64,000 nucleotides of DNA from an uncultured Myxococcales bacterium (lineage in GTDB: Bacteria; Myxococcota_A; UBA9042; DTJE01): the NCBI GenBank assembly GCA_903936705.1, contig CAIZWN010000028.1:1-64000 (forward strand), written 5' to 3'. Below the pieces are notes generated by a model that saw only the letters and a list, made by a program, of their open reading frames with translations, had not been told where the DNA came from and ran no database searches. This document shows positions 44,200 through 54,174 of this stretch, piece by piece; the stretch's first letter is position 1; every line of letters begins with the position of its first letter. Position numbers and translations under genes: made by a program.

Positions 44200-45849
44200 A
44201 TGCTAGTCGTCAGACTGTTCGTGTCGCTGGTTCTCGTCGTGCTTGCCGGGCCTTTTGCCTGTTCCAGCGGTGGCCGCGTCGGTTCGCTGAATGACGCCGA
44301 TATTTCCGGTATTGACGATGCACCGCCTGATGTCGTGGTTGTGGACGAGGCCGAACCTGGTGACCGGATCGGCAGCGACTTGTTTCAAGACGACGGCGTC
44401 GAGGGCGATGTCGGCGATGTCGGCAGCGATTCCGTCGCTGATGCGCTTGCGTCGGACGCTGCACTCGCGGACGGTGACGCAAGCCTGGTCGATTCCGCGG
44501 AGGCGATTGATGATGATGGTCCGGGTAGCGACGTTTCCGAAACCAATGAACCCCTGGTGTACGCGCCGGAGTACTGTGCCTATTTCATGACTGGCGAAGT
44601 GGACTTGCTGGGGACTGACGCCGATGGCGATGGCGTGTCGAACGGCTGGGACCATTGCCCGAACAACCCATACGACTGGCTGGACAGCGACCGCGACGGG
44701 ATCGGCAATCGGTCTGACCCCGACATGGACGGAGACGGCATCCCCAACGACGTTGATTCCGACCGGGACGGTGACGGCGTCGATGACACGGTGGAGGAAG
44801 CCGCGGGTACCGATCCGACTGATCCGTCTTCGATTCCTGGGTTGCCTCGACTTGAGGTTGACCTGGGTGTGTGGAATGCCAAGCCGGGATGGTACAAGAC
44901 GGACCTCCATATTCATTGCAGCTACAGCCACGACAGCAGTTCCTCGCTGACCGCGTATCCCCCAGCGTGCAAGACCACCGGTTTGGACTTCCTGGCGATC
45001 ACCGATCACGATGTTTTCAATGCGCCGTTTGATCCGGCCTGGGTCCAAGATACCTGTCTGATGGTGCCGGGGATGGAATGGGGGGGATCTGGAGGCCACG
45101 CGAACCAGTGGGGCATACGCACGTTGAATGACGCGGTCCCTGATACGCCCGACCAGATTCGCAAGTCGTGGCGGCTTGCCAGACTGCAGGGTGGGGTGCA
45201 GTCGCTGAACCACTATGGTGCCGACATGGACACACTTGCCCCATTGTTTGCCGCGGCCCCCGATCTCTACGATGCGCTGGATGTAATCGAGGTCTGGAAT
45301 TCCCCATGGGCCTTCAACACGAAAGCCAATGAACCTGCCATTCAGCTGTGGGAGTCACTGCTGAACCAGGGCTACCACATCGGAGCGGTCGGCGGCGGTG
45401 ATTCACACACGCCGATCCTGACCGTTTCCAGCCCGACAACGGTGGTGTGGGCCGAGTCCCTGTCGGTTCCGGGGATCTTGCACGGAATTCGCAAGGGCCG
45501 GACTTACATCACCCAGGCCGACTCCCTGGCCTTCACGGGGCGCCCCGAACTGGACTTCCGCATTGATGCCGATGGCGACGGGGTCTTTGAGGCTATGCTG
45601 GGTGACGAGGTTCCACCTGGATTCATCACGCTGCAGGTCAACGTTGTGAATGCCAAGGGCCCCGTGGTGCTGATACGGAACGGAGTGGAACTTACCCGCT
45701 TCGAAGGTCATGCCTCGGGTGCGACCATCGCGCAAAAGCTGGCCGACAATGCACCGCCCAAAGCCTGGTACCGGGTTCAGATGCGTGAGAGCATGTTGTC
45801 GTTCTCGCCGATGCGCTTGTTTTCTTCCGCGATCTACGTAGGTGAATAG
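44200..45849 (+). CDS. PHP-domain lipoprotein with thrombospondin-3-type Ca repeats
   Basis: 549 residues; lipobox Cys21, a 100-residue Asp-rich linker, then TSP3-like Ca-binding repeats (about 140-205: DADGDGVSNG, DSDRDGIGN, DMDGDGIPND, DRDGDGVDD), then a PHP hydrolase (CehA/McbA-like) with KTDLHIHCSYSHD (His237, His239), AITDHDVF (Asp269, His270), GMEWG and GGGDSH (about 404). These are metal ligands of a polymerase-histidinol-phosphatase type phosphoesterase. GGGGAGGG precedes the ATG. Extracellular phosphoesterase; substrate unknown. Confidence 0.88.
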   Translation: MLVVRLFVSLVLVVLAGPFACSSGGRVGSLNDADISGIDDAPPDVVVVDEAEPGDRIGSDLFQDDGVEGDVGDVGSDSVADALASDAALADGDASLVDSAEAIDDDGPGSDVSETNEPLVYAPEYCAYFMTGEVDLLGTDADGDGVSNGWDHCPNNPYDWLDSDRDGIGNRSDPDMDGDGIPNDVDSDRDGDGVDDTVEEAAGTDPTDPSSIPGLPRLEVDLGVWNAKPGWYKTDLHIHCSYSHDSSSSLTAYPPACKTTGLDFLAITDHDVFNAPFDPAWVQDTCLMVPGMEWGGSGGHANQWGIRTLNDAVPDTPDQIRKSWRLARLQGGVQSLNHYGADMDTLAPLFAAAPDLYDALDVIEVWNSPWAFNTKANEPAIQLWESLLNQGYHIGAVGGGDSHTPILTVSSPTTVVWAESLSVPGILHGIRKGRTYITQADSLAFTGRPELDFRIDADGDGVFEAMLGDEVPPGFITLQVNVVNAKGPVVLIRNGVELTRFEGHASGATIAQKLADNAPPKAWYRVQMRESMLSFSPMRLFSSAIYVGE

Positions 45850-45990
45850 ACCTGCCTGCGCCGGGACCGCGGGTTAACTTTCGCAAGGACATTGAGGGCG
45901 CCTTTTCACTTTCGCCAAGTGCGGTCCCTGTGCTACCTTCGGTCCCGGCCACTCAAGCTTGCTGAACACCCAGGCTTTAAGGGGGATGCT

Positions 45991-47586
45991 GTGCGTGTCT
46001 GTCCGGAATGCGGCAAGGGTACGGATGCCGAAACCTGCCCGGTCGATGGCACTCCTACGCTTGATGATCGCCTTTTCAAGGACAAGGTTGATCCGCTGAT
46101 CGGCAGCGTTCTTGTGGGAAGGTACCGCGTACTGGAGGTTCTGGGTCGCGGTGGCATGGGTAAGGTCTATGTCGCCGAACAAATTGCGATGAGGCGGCAG
46201 GTCGCGCTGAAGGTCATCCTTGCCGAGCAGGCCTCCGAATCCGATGGTCGGTTTGACCTGGTGAGACGTTTCCAGCGGGAGGCCCAGGCCGCCAGTCGGC
46301 TGGAACACCCGAACACGGTCCGCGTTTTCGATTTCGGCCATACGGACGACGGCGTGCTGTTTCTGGCGATGGAACTGTTGAAGGGTTTCACGCTGGCCCA
46401 GGTGGTTCGTTCCAATGTTCGCCTGGCGCCGCAACGAGTCGTGCGTATCGCGTCGCAAATCTGCAAGAGCCTGTCCGAGGCCCACGATGCCGGCATCATC
46501 CATCGGGACATGAAGCCCGACAACATCATGATAGTGCCGATGGCCGGCGAACCTGATTTCTTGAAAGTGCTGGACTTCGGCATAGCGAAGATCGTCAACA
46601 AGGATACCGACAGTTCCAACATCACCCGTACCGGGACGGTGATGGGAACTCCCACCTACATGGCGCCGGAACAGGCATCAGGGGCAACGGTCACTGCCGC
46701 TACGGACCTTTATTCGCTGGGGATAATCCTTTACGAATGCCTGTCGGGTCGGCCACCGTTTACCGGGGAAACTCCGCTGTCCGTTCTGATAAAGCACATG
46801 AACGAGCCGGTGCCGCCCATTGTCGTCAAGGGTTTTCCACCTGACGTGCCTCAGGAATTGGTTGATCTGGTCATGCACCTGCTGGCCAAGAATCCTGAAG
46901 CCAGGCCCGGAACTGCCCTCGAGGTTTTGCGGCGGCTGGAATGCCTGGATTATTCCAGGATGCACGAAGGCAGTCAGGTCGCCGTTGCAGAAGGCTTCAT
47001 GCCGGCGCTGGTTGAAACGACTGTCTCCCTCGACAGAACGCCAGGGGGAACCCCTCGAACTTCCGGAGTCGGGGGGGCGATATCAGGCAACAAATCCGTT
47101 TCTGGCGGGCGAAGGTGGCTGGCGTTGGCGCTGCTGTTAGTCGCGGCTGGACTAGCCGCAGCGCTGGCCTGGGCATTCCTTGGTCCCGCTGAAGTGGCAA
47201 GGGAATCGGCAGTGTCGCCTGACGCCAAGCCTGCATCGATTTCTAGCCAGGTTCCTGCGGTATCGGGAGGGACGACTGCTGCCTCGGATCAGGTGGTCGC
47301 GCCCGCACCAGCGCCCGCGCCCGTCGTCGTGCCGGTTCGGGAGGATCCAGGTGTTGTCGCAGCGGCGCCCAAGCCTTCTGTTGCCGGAACATTGTCGCAA
47401 ACGGCCACTCCCGCTCCCGTGCCCGCCGGCGCAAGGGCCAGGCCGTCAGTCATAGCAAAACCACTATTGCCAAAGGATCCCGTCCTTCCTGCATGTGCCA
47501 AGCTGAAGTGCCCCTTCACGCAGGACTGCCTGAACCAGCAGGGGAAGCGCACATCCGGCAAGGACCACTGCATTCTGGATTTTTGA
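45991..47586 (+). CDS. Membrane-anchored Hanks-type Ser/Thr protein kinase
   Basis: 531 residues from GTG (AGGGGG upstream). N-terminal zinc ribbon-like CPECGKGTDAETCP, kinase domain about 45-310 with GRGGMGKVY, Lys74 (VALKV), HRDMKPDN (171-178), DFGIAK (195-200) and MAPEQAS. A membrane helix (about 374-394) follows, then a Pro/Ala-rich periplasmic segment and a terminal four-Cys knot (CAKLKCPFTQDCL, HCILDF). Head of an apparent operon with the PEGA protein (10-base gap) and giant SUMF1 lipoprotein (38-base gap), so it probably signals envelope events. Confidence 0.93.
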   Translation: MRVCPECGKGTDAETCPVDGTPTLDDRLFKDKVDPLIGSVLVGRYRVLEVLGRGGMGKVYVAEQIAMRRQVALKVILAEQASESDGRFDLVRRFQREAQAASRLEHPNTVRVFDFGHTDDGVLFLAMELLKGFTLAQVVRSNVRLAPQRVVRIASQICKSLSEAHDAGIIHRDMKPDNIMIVPMAGEPDFLKVLDFGIAKIVNKDTDSSNITRTGTVMGTPTYMAPEQASGATVTAATDLYSLGIILYECLSGRPPFTGETPLSVLIKHMNEPVPPIVVKGFPPDVPQELVDLVMHLLAKNPEARPGTALEVLRRLECLDYSRMHEGSQVAVAEGFMPALVETTVSLDRTPGGTPRTSGVGGAISGNKSVSGGRRWLALALLLVAAGLAAALAWAFLGPAEVARESAVSPDAKPASISSQVPAVSGGTTAASDQVVAPAPAPAPVVVPVREDPGVVAAAPKPSVAGTLSQTATPAPVPAGARARPSVIAKPLLPKDPVLPACAKLKCPFTQDCLNQQGKRTSGKDHCILDF

Positions 47587-47595
47587 CGAGGGACC

Positions 47596-48573
47596 ATGAA
47601 CGCAAGCTCCAGACGTAGTCCACGGACGTTCCTGGTGGCCGCTGCGCTGTTCCTGGCGGTACCATCAATCGCCTTCGCCCAGCCGCCTTGTGCGGCAGCC
47701 GACTGGGACAGGGCTGTCGAGCACGCCAGGAAGGCGCGCGGACTTGCGGACTCGAAGGAGACCCAGGCGGCCCTGGTTGAATTGGGCATCGCTTTCGGGA
47801 TCTGTCCGGATGGCAAGCTTCAGCGCGCCATGGCAAGGGTCCTGGAGGATTCCGGTCGTCTGCCGGAGGCGCTTGATGCCTACCGCGCCTGTGTGCAGGC
47901 GGCCAGCGAGGCCGAGACGCGAGCAAGCTGCGAGCAGCGCGTTCAGGCGCTGGCGGCCACGCTTTCGACAGGGACCATGCTGGTGGAAGTTTCGCCACCA
48001 GGGGCTGAGGTTTTTGTTGATGACGGCGTTGCCGCCCATCCGGCTGGCACGCCCGTCGTTCTGGGGGTAGGCAGGCACCAGGTCGAGGTGCGGGCAGCCG
48101 GCAGGCAAGCTTACCGCCGGGAAATCGATGTCCTTCCCGCCAAGGAAGTCCGTTTCGCGGTGGTTCTTGAAGTCCAGCCGCAACCAAAGGTGGCAGAGAT
48201 CCCGGTCCAGGTTCCTGCGTCACCGCCCGTTGCAAGTCCCAATGTGGCACGTCCGGCCGGCCAGCGCAGTGCGGTGTCGAATTGGGTCGGTATCGGCGTA
48301 GGAACCGCGGTCACCGGGGTAGGCCTGGCGTTCCTGATCCAGTATGGCATCGACAAGAGCAATGCGCGCGGCGCCCAGTACAGCCCGGACGGCAGGCTTT
48401 TGGCAGATGCCGACAAGGTGGGGTCGCGGAACGTCATCGTAGGATCGGTTCTGTCCGTTGCCGGTGTCGCCGGGGTGATCATCTCGGCAGTTCTGTGGCC
48501 CAAGGCCCCTGCCAAGATATCCATCGGACCGTTGCATGGCGGGGGCGCTATCGCAGTCCAGATTCCACTGTAG
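47596..48573 (+). CDS. PEGA-domain secreted protein
   Basis: 325 residues; signal peptide with signal-peptidase-I-type end (AFA-Q), an alpha-helical TPR-like region (about 30-125), a PEGA domain (about 130-190: LVEVSPPGAEVFVDDGVAAH ... GRHQVEVRAAG) and two membrane helices (about 230-255, 275-297). PEGA proteins bind peptidoglycan or S-layer and often sit beside Hanks kinases in Myxococcota. GAGGGACC upstream. Probably the kinase's envelope partner. Confidence 0.88.
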   Translation: MNASSRRSPRTFLVAAALFLAVPSIAFAQPPCAAADWDRAVEHARKARGLADSKETQAALVELGIAFGICPDGKLQRAMARVLEDSGRLPEALDAYRACVQAASEAETRASCEQRVQALAATLSTGTMLVEVSPPGAEVFVDDGVAAHPAGTPVVLGVGRHQVEVRAAGRQAYRREIDVLPAKEVRFAVVLEVQPQPKVAEIPVQVPASPPVASPNVARPAGQRSAVSNWVGIGVGTAVTGVGLAFLIQYGIDKSNARGAQYSPDGRLLADADKVGSRNVIVGSVLSVAGVAGVIISAVLWPKAPAKISIGPLHGGGAIAVQIPL

Positions 48574-48611
48574 CGCCGGGTGGCTCCTCAGCCGCCTTCA
48601 AGGAGGAAGCT

Positions 48612-51600
48612 GTGCTCCTGACACGAGCCTGTCGTTTCATGATGGTTCTGATGCTGCTGGCAGTGGGAATATCGGGGCTAGCATGTTCGGACCTTCAGCG
48701 CGGGCATCGTTACGATGTGATCCTGGATATGGCTTTTGACGTTGCAGATGAAGTGGATTCAGGCAGGGACTCGAACGTTGAACAGGACGATGGCGTCGAG
48801 GTCGGTGACGCGATTTGGGACGTAATCGGGGACATCGACGCTGGGGAAGTTTCCGACGTGTTTCGGGATATCAGCTTTGATATCGACTTTGGTGATTCTG
48901 CCGATGAGGCCGACGTGGCCGACGCTACACGCGACATCGGTCTGGACGCCGACGTGATGGTATTTCCGGATTCCAGCGGCGACATCGTCCAGGCTGATGA
49001 GGGAGTGTCCACGAGGGATCCTGGGACGGACATCTGCGTTCCCCAGTGCGACGGCAGGGATTGCGGGGACGACCTTTGCGGTGGCCTGTGCGGGACCTGC
49101 ATCGACGGGAAGCAGTGCGTCGTTGGGACGTGTTCGTGCGTGGCCGAGGATCACAAGGCTTGCTGCGGTGATACCGTATGCTGGTTCGACAGTTGCGATG
49201 CCCAAGGCGTAAAGACCACCGACTGTCCTTATGGCTGCAACCCGGATGCCGCGATTTGCAGGGATTGCGTTGGCGATTGCTCGGGCAAGGATTGCGGCGA
49301 CGACGGTTGTGGCCTGGAGTGTGGCTTGTGTACCAAGAGCGCTTGCGACCTGCTGATATTTACGCCAGGCCAGACGTGTTTCTCGGACATTTGCACGGGC
49401 GATCGTACACCCCAGAACTGCAACGACGGGAATGTTTGTACCACTGACTTGTGCGACCCGTCGGGTGGATGCGCGAACACCAACAACACATTGGAGTGCG
49501 CGGCAGCAACTTGCGAGTCCGGAATATTTCACGCGGCAGTCACGTGCTTTGGCGGGGCTTGCCCTTCGCAGACCGAGGTCGCGTGCGACGACGGAAAATA
49601 CTGCACGGATGACACGTGCGACGTTGGGGCCGGGTGTAGCAGCGCGCTGTTGGGGGGCTACTGCCTGATTGACGGTACCTGCCATGGGGATGGGCAGGCG
49701 TCGGTGTCGGATGTTTGCCAGGTGTGCACCGTTCTTGCGAGTACAACGGATTGGAGCAACGCGACAGACGGAACCGATTGCACCGAGCCATCGTGTTCTG
49801 AATTGACGTTCACGGCAGGCAAGACGTGCGCATCCGGGGCATGCACGGGCGGAGGCGGGACGCAAGATTGCTACGACGGGAAGACATGCACGAACGACTC
49901 GTGCTCTACCGGCGGGTGCAGCAGCGTCCTTCAGGACAGCCACTGCCTGATTGCCGGGACATGCTATTTGGAGGGCGCATCGAAAGGGTCCGACTCTTGC
50001 CAGGTGTGCACGTCGACGCTGAGTACGACCTCGTGGAGCAATGCCATTGACGGTACATCCTGTGGGATTGGTGGCGGGTGTGTTCTTGGTTTGTGCTGCA
50101 TGCCGGATGACCACAAGGCATGTTCAGGTGGGAATGTATATTGGCACGACTCGTGCGGTAACGAGGGGGCCTTGGCGCAGAGGTGCCAGTCCGGATGCAC
50201 GGCAGGCGTGTGCGACCCAAGCGGTGGCTGTCCCTTGGGGTACATTTTAGTCCCATCCGGGATGTTCACAATGGGGTCGCCGACAACGGAGCCCGCGCAT
50301 AGTCTCGACGAGACCGAGCATCAGGTAACGTTCTCGCAGTCATTCTGCCTGAAGGTAAGCGAGGTAACCCAGGGTGAATGGCAGGCATTGATGGGTAACA
50401 ACCCGTCGGGTTTTTCAACATGTGGCAGCGACTGCCCGGTTGATACTGTGTCCTGGTGGGACTCTGTAGCGTACTGCAACCAATTGTCGTCGAGTCAGGG
50501 GTTGACGCAGTGCTACTCGTTGACTGGGTGCACGGGTACTCCCGGGGTGCCTGGATACACCTGCACCGGGGTAACGTTTGCGGGACTCACCTGCACGGGC
50601 TACCGCCTGCCCACTGAATCGGAGTGGGAGTATGCAGCCAGAGCCGGGACCACGACCGGGACGTACTTGGGGACGAGTACATTGATTGGAAGCGAACAGC
50701 CGAACGCTGCCCTTGACTCGATTGCCTGGTTCGGTGGGAACTCCTCGGGCAAGACGCACGTTGGTAAGGGCAAGACGCCGAACGAATGGGGCCTATACGA
50801 TATTCTGGGGAATGTTGTGGAGTGGACTGGGGACTACTACGGGGCATATCCAGGGACTGTGACGGATCCGACGGGTGCTGCGTCGGGTCCTGACAGGGTG
50901 CTTCGGGGCGGCTTCTGGGGCGACGATGCCAGGTACGCCCGGGCCGCGTACCGCTATTACGTCCTCCCGGGCTTCCGCAACGACGCCCTGGGGCTGCGTC
51001 CTTCCAGGTCAACTTGCGGCGGCATTGCCTGCCCTACGGTGCCTGGATATACCGCTGTCTGTAATGCTCAGGAACATTGCGAGTACGCGAACGTTGATCC
51101 AACCGGATGGAAGCAATGGGACGTGTGGGTCCTCGTTCCCCCTGGTTCGTTCACCATGGGTTCGCCATCGACCGAGTCTCCACGTAATTCCACCGAGGAG
51201 CCGAACCATGTGGTGACTTTCGCCTCGGGTTACCTGATGGCGAAGTACGAGGTGACCGTCCTTCAGTACGATGCTTGCCAGGCAGCCTCACCTGGAACGT
51301 GCACACCGCCCAGTACGGTTGATTGGGCCGGCGCGCAAGGGACGAACACGTCGGCGAACGGTCGTTCGGCACATCCCCAGAATGGGTTGACGTGGGCCCA
51401 GGCTGGAGCCGTGTGCGAATGGATGGGTGGCCGTCGGCCGTCCGAGGCCCAGTGGGAGTATGCGGCGACTGGTCCGACGCACCGGAAGTTCCCGTGGGGA
51501 GATACTCCAGAGCCGACGTGCGCGAACGATACTGCGAACTTCTACGAATCCAGCAACGGCTGCGGTACGGGAGGTACGCTGGCTGCGGGAGTTAAGACGG

Positions 51601-54089
51601 CCGGCGTGTCCTTCAGCGGCGCGTTGGATATGGCAGGCAACGTCTGGGAGTGGGTCGAGGATTGGTACCACTCGGATTACGGTGGAGCACCGACGGATGG
51701 CAGTGCATGGGTCTCGCCAATCGGCGTCAACCGGTTGCTGCGTGGAGGCAGTTTCGACAGCGTCGCGGCTGATCTGCGATTGTCGAATCGCGCCAGTGGT
51801 GGAGCTGAACGTCGCGACGCGAACGTCGGTGCCAGGTGCACGAGACCCTTGCCATGCGGCAACGATCTTCAGCCGGGCTACTGCTTGATTGGAGGGATAT
51901 GCTATGGGGACGGTCAGGCGTCGGCGGCCGACGTCTGCCGGGTTTGCGAGTCATCCGCCAGCGCATCCGCATTCAGCAATGCGACAGACGGTACCGATTG
52001 CGCAGCCTCGTCCTGTTCCGGATTGACGTTTTCGGCGGCCAGGACGTGCGTTTCGGGGGCATGCACGGGCGGCAGCGGGACGTTGAATTGCGACGACGGG
52101 AAGACATGTACGACCGACACCTGCACTGCCAGCGGGTGCAGCAGCGTTCTTCAGGCCGGCCAGTGCCTGATTGCCGGGACGTGCTATGCGAATGGCGCGG
52201 CTAACGGGACCGACTTGTGCCAGGTGTGCGATACGACGCAGAGTACGACGGCATGGAGCAACGCCAACGACGGCACATCCTGCGGTATTGGTGGCGGGTG
52301 CCAAATCGGCACGTGCTGCACTCCCGACGACCACAAGGCATGTTCTGGTGGGAACGTCTATTGGTATGACAGCTGCGGGAAGCAAGGAAGTCTGGCGCAG
52401 ACGTGCCAGTACGGATGCTCGGCAGGTGAGTGCTATGCGAGCAACCAGTGTCCCACTGGGTACGTCTTAGTCCCGTCAGGGACGTTTACGATGGGGTCGC
52501 CGACAACTGAGCCTGATCGTTTTATCGATGAGACCGAACATCAAGTTACGATCTCCAAGCCATTCTGCCTAAAGGAGACTGAGGTGACGCAGGGGGAATG
52601 GCAGGCGTTGATGGGTAACAACCCGTCGTATTTTTCGACATGCGGTAGCGACTGCCCAGTTGAAACGGTGTCCTGGTGGGACTCGGTAGCGTACTGTAAC
52701 CAATTGTCTTCGAATCAGGGATTAACGCTGTGCTACACGCTGACAGGTTGCTCGGGAACCCCTGGGGTGGCGGGGTACACCTGCACCGGTGTGACGTTTG
52801 CAGGACTCACCTGCACCGGCTATCGTCTGCCTACGGAATCGGAGTGGGAGTACGCAGCGAGGGCTGGGACGACGACCGGGACGTACAATGGAACAAGTAC
52901 CTTGAGGGGAAGCGAACAGCCAAACACGGTCCTTGACTCGATTGCTTGGTTCTCCGGGAACTCTGGCAGCAAGACCCACATAGTTAAGGGGAAGACCCCG
53001 AACGCGTGGGGCTTGTACGACATGCTAGGGCACGTTTCTGAGTGGACTTGGGATTGGAGCGGGGACTATCCAGGGACGGTGACGGATCCAACGGGTGTTC
53101 CAACGGGCTCGGTCCGGGCGCATCGTGGCGCTTGCTGGGGCAATTTTGCCAGGTATATCCGGGCTGCGCTCCGCGGCAGCGCCGGCCAGGACGCCCGTGG
53201 CACGACCCTGGGGCTGCGCCCTTCGCGGTCAACATGTGGTGGTATCATCTGCCCGATGGTGCCAGGCTACACGCCCACCTGTAATTCCCAGGCACATTGC
53301 GAGTACGCGAACATTGACACCACCGGATGGAAGCAATGGGACGTTTGGGTTTTCGTGCCACCTGGTTCGTTCACGATGGGGTCGCCATCGACCGAGTTTC
53401 CACGCAATGCATCGGAGGACCCTGAACACACTGTTTCGTTTGCCTCGGGGTACCTGATTGGTAAGTACGGAGTGACCGTCAATCAGTACGAGGCGTGCCA
53501 GGCAGCTTCACCCGGAACCTGCACGCCGCCCAGCACCCAAGACTGGGGCGGGACGCAGGGGACGAATACGACGGCGAACGGGCGTTCGGCACATCCTCAG
53601 AACGGGTTGACGTGGGCCCAGGCTGGAGCCGTTTGCTCCTGGATGGGTGGTCGTCGGCCGTCCGAGGCCGAGTGGGAATACGCGGCGACGGGCCCTAGTC
53701 ATCGGAAGTACCCTTGGGGGGATATGCCTGCGCCGACGTGCGCGAACAATACGGCGGTGTTCAACGAGGTCGGGCTGATAGCGGGGGATGGGTGCAGCAC
53801 AGGAGGGACTTTGGCGGCGGGGACGAAGACTGCAGGCGCATCCTGGAGCGGGGCGTTGGATATGGCAGGCAACGTTTGGGAATGGGCGGAGGATTGGTAC
53901 CACTTGACCTACGCGGAAGCGCCGACGGATGGAAGTGCGTGGGTTTTGCCAACCGGCACTTACCGCGTGATTCGTGGCGGCGGTTTCGGCCACGACGCGT
54001 CGAATCTGAGGTCGTCGTATCGTACCGGAGGCGTTCCGGACGTCCGCAGCGCGGACCGCGGTGCCCGGTGCATGAGGCCACTACCATGA
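48612..54089 (+). CDS. Giant lipoprotein with Cys-rich repeats and four SUMF1/FGE-like domains
   Basis: 1,825 residues from GTG 48612 (AAGGAGG five bases upstream); lipobox Cys25 (GISGLAC), Asp-rich linker, Cys-rich segments (about 140-540) and SUMF1-like domains at about 542-800, 838-1080, 1282-1540 and 1578-1825 (VPSGMFTMGSP, VPPGSFTMGSP, with GYRLPTESEWEYAARAG or GGRRPSEAQWEYAATGP). Domains 3 and 4, with their Cys-rich lead-in, are an in-frame copy of domains 1 and 2 at a spacing of 2,220 bases. The FGE cysteine pair is missing in all four. Third gene of the kinase operon; probably a surface scaffold or binding protein. Confidence 0.9.
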   Translation: MLLTRACRFMMVLMLLAVGISGLACSDLQRGHRYDVILDMAFDVADEVDSGRDSNVEQDDGVEVGDAIWDVIGDIDAGEVSDVFRDISFDIDFGDSADEADVADATRDIGLDADVMVFPDSSGDIVQADEGVSTRDPGTDICVPQCDGRDCGDDLCGGLCGTCIDGKQCVVGTCSCVAEDHKACCGDTVCWFDSCDAQGVKTTDCPYGCNPDAAICRDCVGDCSGKDCGDDGCGLECGLCTKSACDLLIFTPGQTCFSDICTGDRTPQNCNDGNVCTTDLCDPSGGCANTNNTLECAAATCESGIFHAAVTCFGGACPSQTEVACDDGKYCTDDTCDVGAGCSSALLGGYCLIDGTCHGDGQASVSDVCQVCTVLASTTDWSNATDGTDCTEPSCSELTFTAGKTCASGACTGGGGTQDCYDGKTCTNDSCSTGGCSSVLQDSHCLIAGTCYLEGASKGSDSCQVCTSTLSTTSWSNAIDGTSCGIGGGCVLGLCCMPDDHKACSGGNVYWHDSCGNEGALAQRCQSGCTAGVCDPSGGCPLGYILVPSGMFTMGSPTTEPAHSLDETEHQVTFSQSFCLKVSEVTQGEWQALMGNNPSGFSTCGSDCPVDTVSWWDSVAYCNQLSSSQGLTQCYSLTGCTGTPGVPGYTCTGVTFAGLTCTGYRLPTESEWEYAARAGTTTGTYLGTSTLIGSEQPNAALDSIAWFGGNSSGKTHVGKGKTPNEWGLYDILGNVVEWTGDYYGAYPGTVTDPTGAASGPDRVLRGGFWGDDARYARAAYRYYVLPGFRNDALGLRPSRSTCGGIACPTVPGYTAVCNAQEHCEYANVDPTGWKQWDVWVLVPPGSFTMGSPSTESPRNSTEEPNHVVTFASGYLMAKYEVTVLQYDACQAASPGTCTPPSTVDWAGAQGTNTSANGRSAHPQNGLTWAQAGAVCEWMGGRRPSEAQWEYAATGPTHRKFPWGDTPEPTCANDTANFYESSNGCGTGGTLAAGVKTAGVSFSGALDMAGNVWEWVEDWYHSDYGGAPTDGSAWVSPIGVNRLLRGGSFDSVAADLRLSNRASGGAERRDANVGARCTRPLPCGNDLQPGYCLIGGICYGDGQASAADVCRVCESSASASAFSNATDGTDCAASSCSGLTFSAARTCVSGACTGGSGTLNCDDGKTCTTDTCTASGCSSVLQAGQCLIAGTCYANGAANGTDLCQVCDTTQSTTAWSNANDGTSCGIGGGCQIGTCCTPDDHKACSGGNVYWYDSCGKQGSLAQTCQYGCSAGECYASNQCPTGYVLVPSGTFTMGSPTTEPDRFIDETEHQVTISKPFCLKETEVTQGEWQALMGNNPSYFSTCGSDCPVETVSWWDSVAYCNQLSSNQGLTLCYTLTGCSGTPGVAGYTCTGVTFAGLTCTGYRLPTESEWEYAARAGTTTGTYNGTSTLRGSEQPNTVLDSIAWFSGNSGSKTHIVKGKTPNAWGLYDMLGHVSEWTWDWSGDYPGTVTDPTGVPTGSVRAHRGACWGNFARYIRAALRGSAGQDARGTTLGLRPSRSTCGGIICPMVPGYTPTCNSQAHCEYANIDTTGWKQWDVWVFVPPGSFTMGSPSTEFPRNASEDPEHTVSFASGYLIGKYGVTVNQYEACQAASPGTCTPPSTQDWGGTQGTNTTANGRSAHPQNGLTWAQAGAVCSWMGGRRPSEAEWEYAATGPSHRKYPWGDMPAPTCANNTAVFNEVGLIAGDGCSTGGTLAAGTKTAGASWSGALDMAGNVWEWAEDWYHLTYAEAPTDGSAWVLPTGTYRVIRGGGFGHDASNLRSSYRTGGVPDVRSADRGARCMRPLP
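49650..54075 (+). repeat. Two tandem copies of about 2.2 kb, period 2,220 bases
   Basis: 49680-51855 and 51900-54075 align at a constant offset of 2,220 bases (740 codons) through most of their length: for example 50282/52502, 51121/53341 and 51361/53581. Offset is a codon multiple, so the duplication is in frame. Divergence is mostly synonymous and conservative, with small indels near 51541/53761. Confidence 0.85.
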
Positions 54090-54174
54090 GGCCTATTCCT
54101 GGCAGGATATAACCTGTTTCTGGTTTGGGTCTGCTGCGCTCGCAGTGAAATTCGTTTTGGTTGAGGAGGCGATG

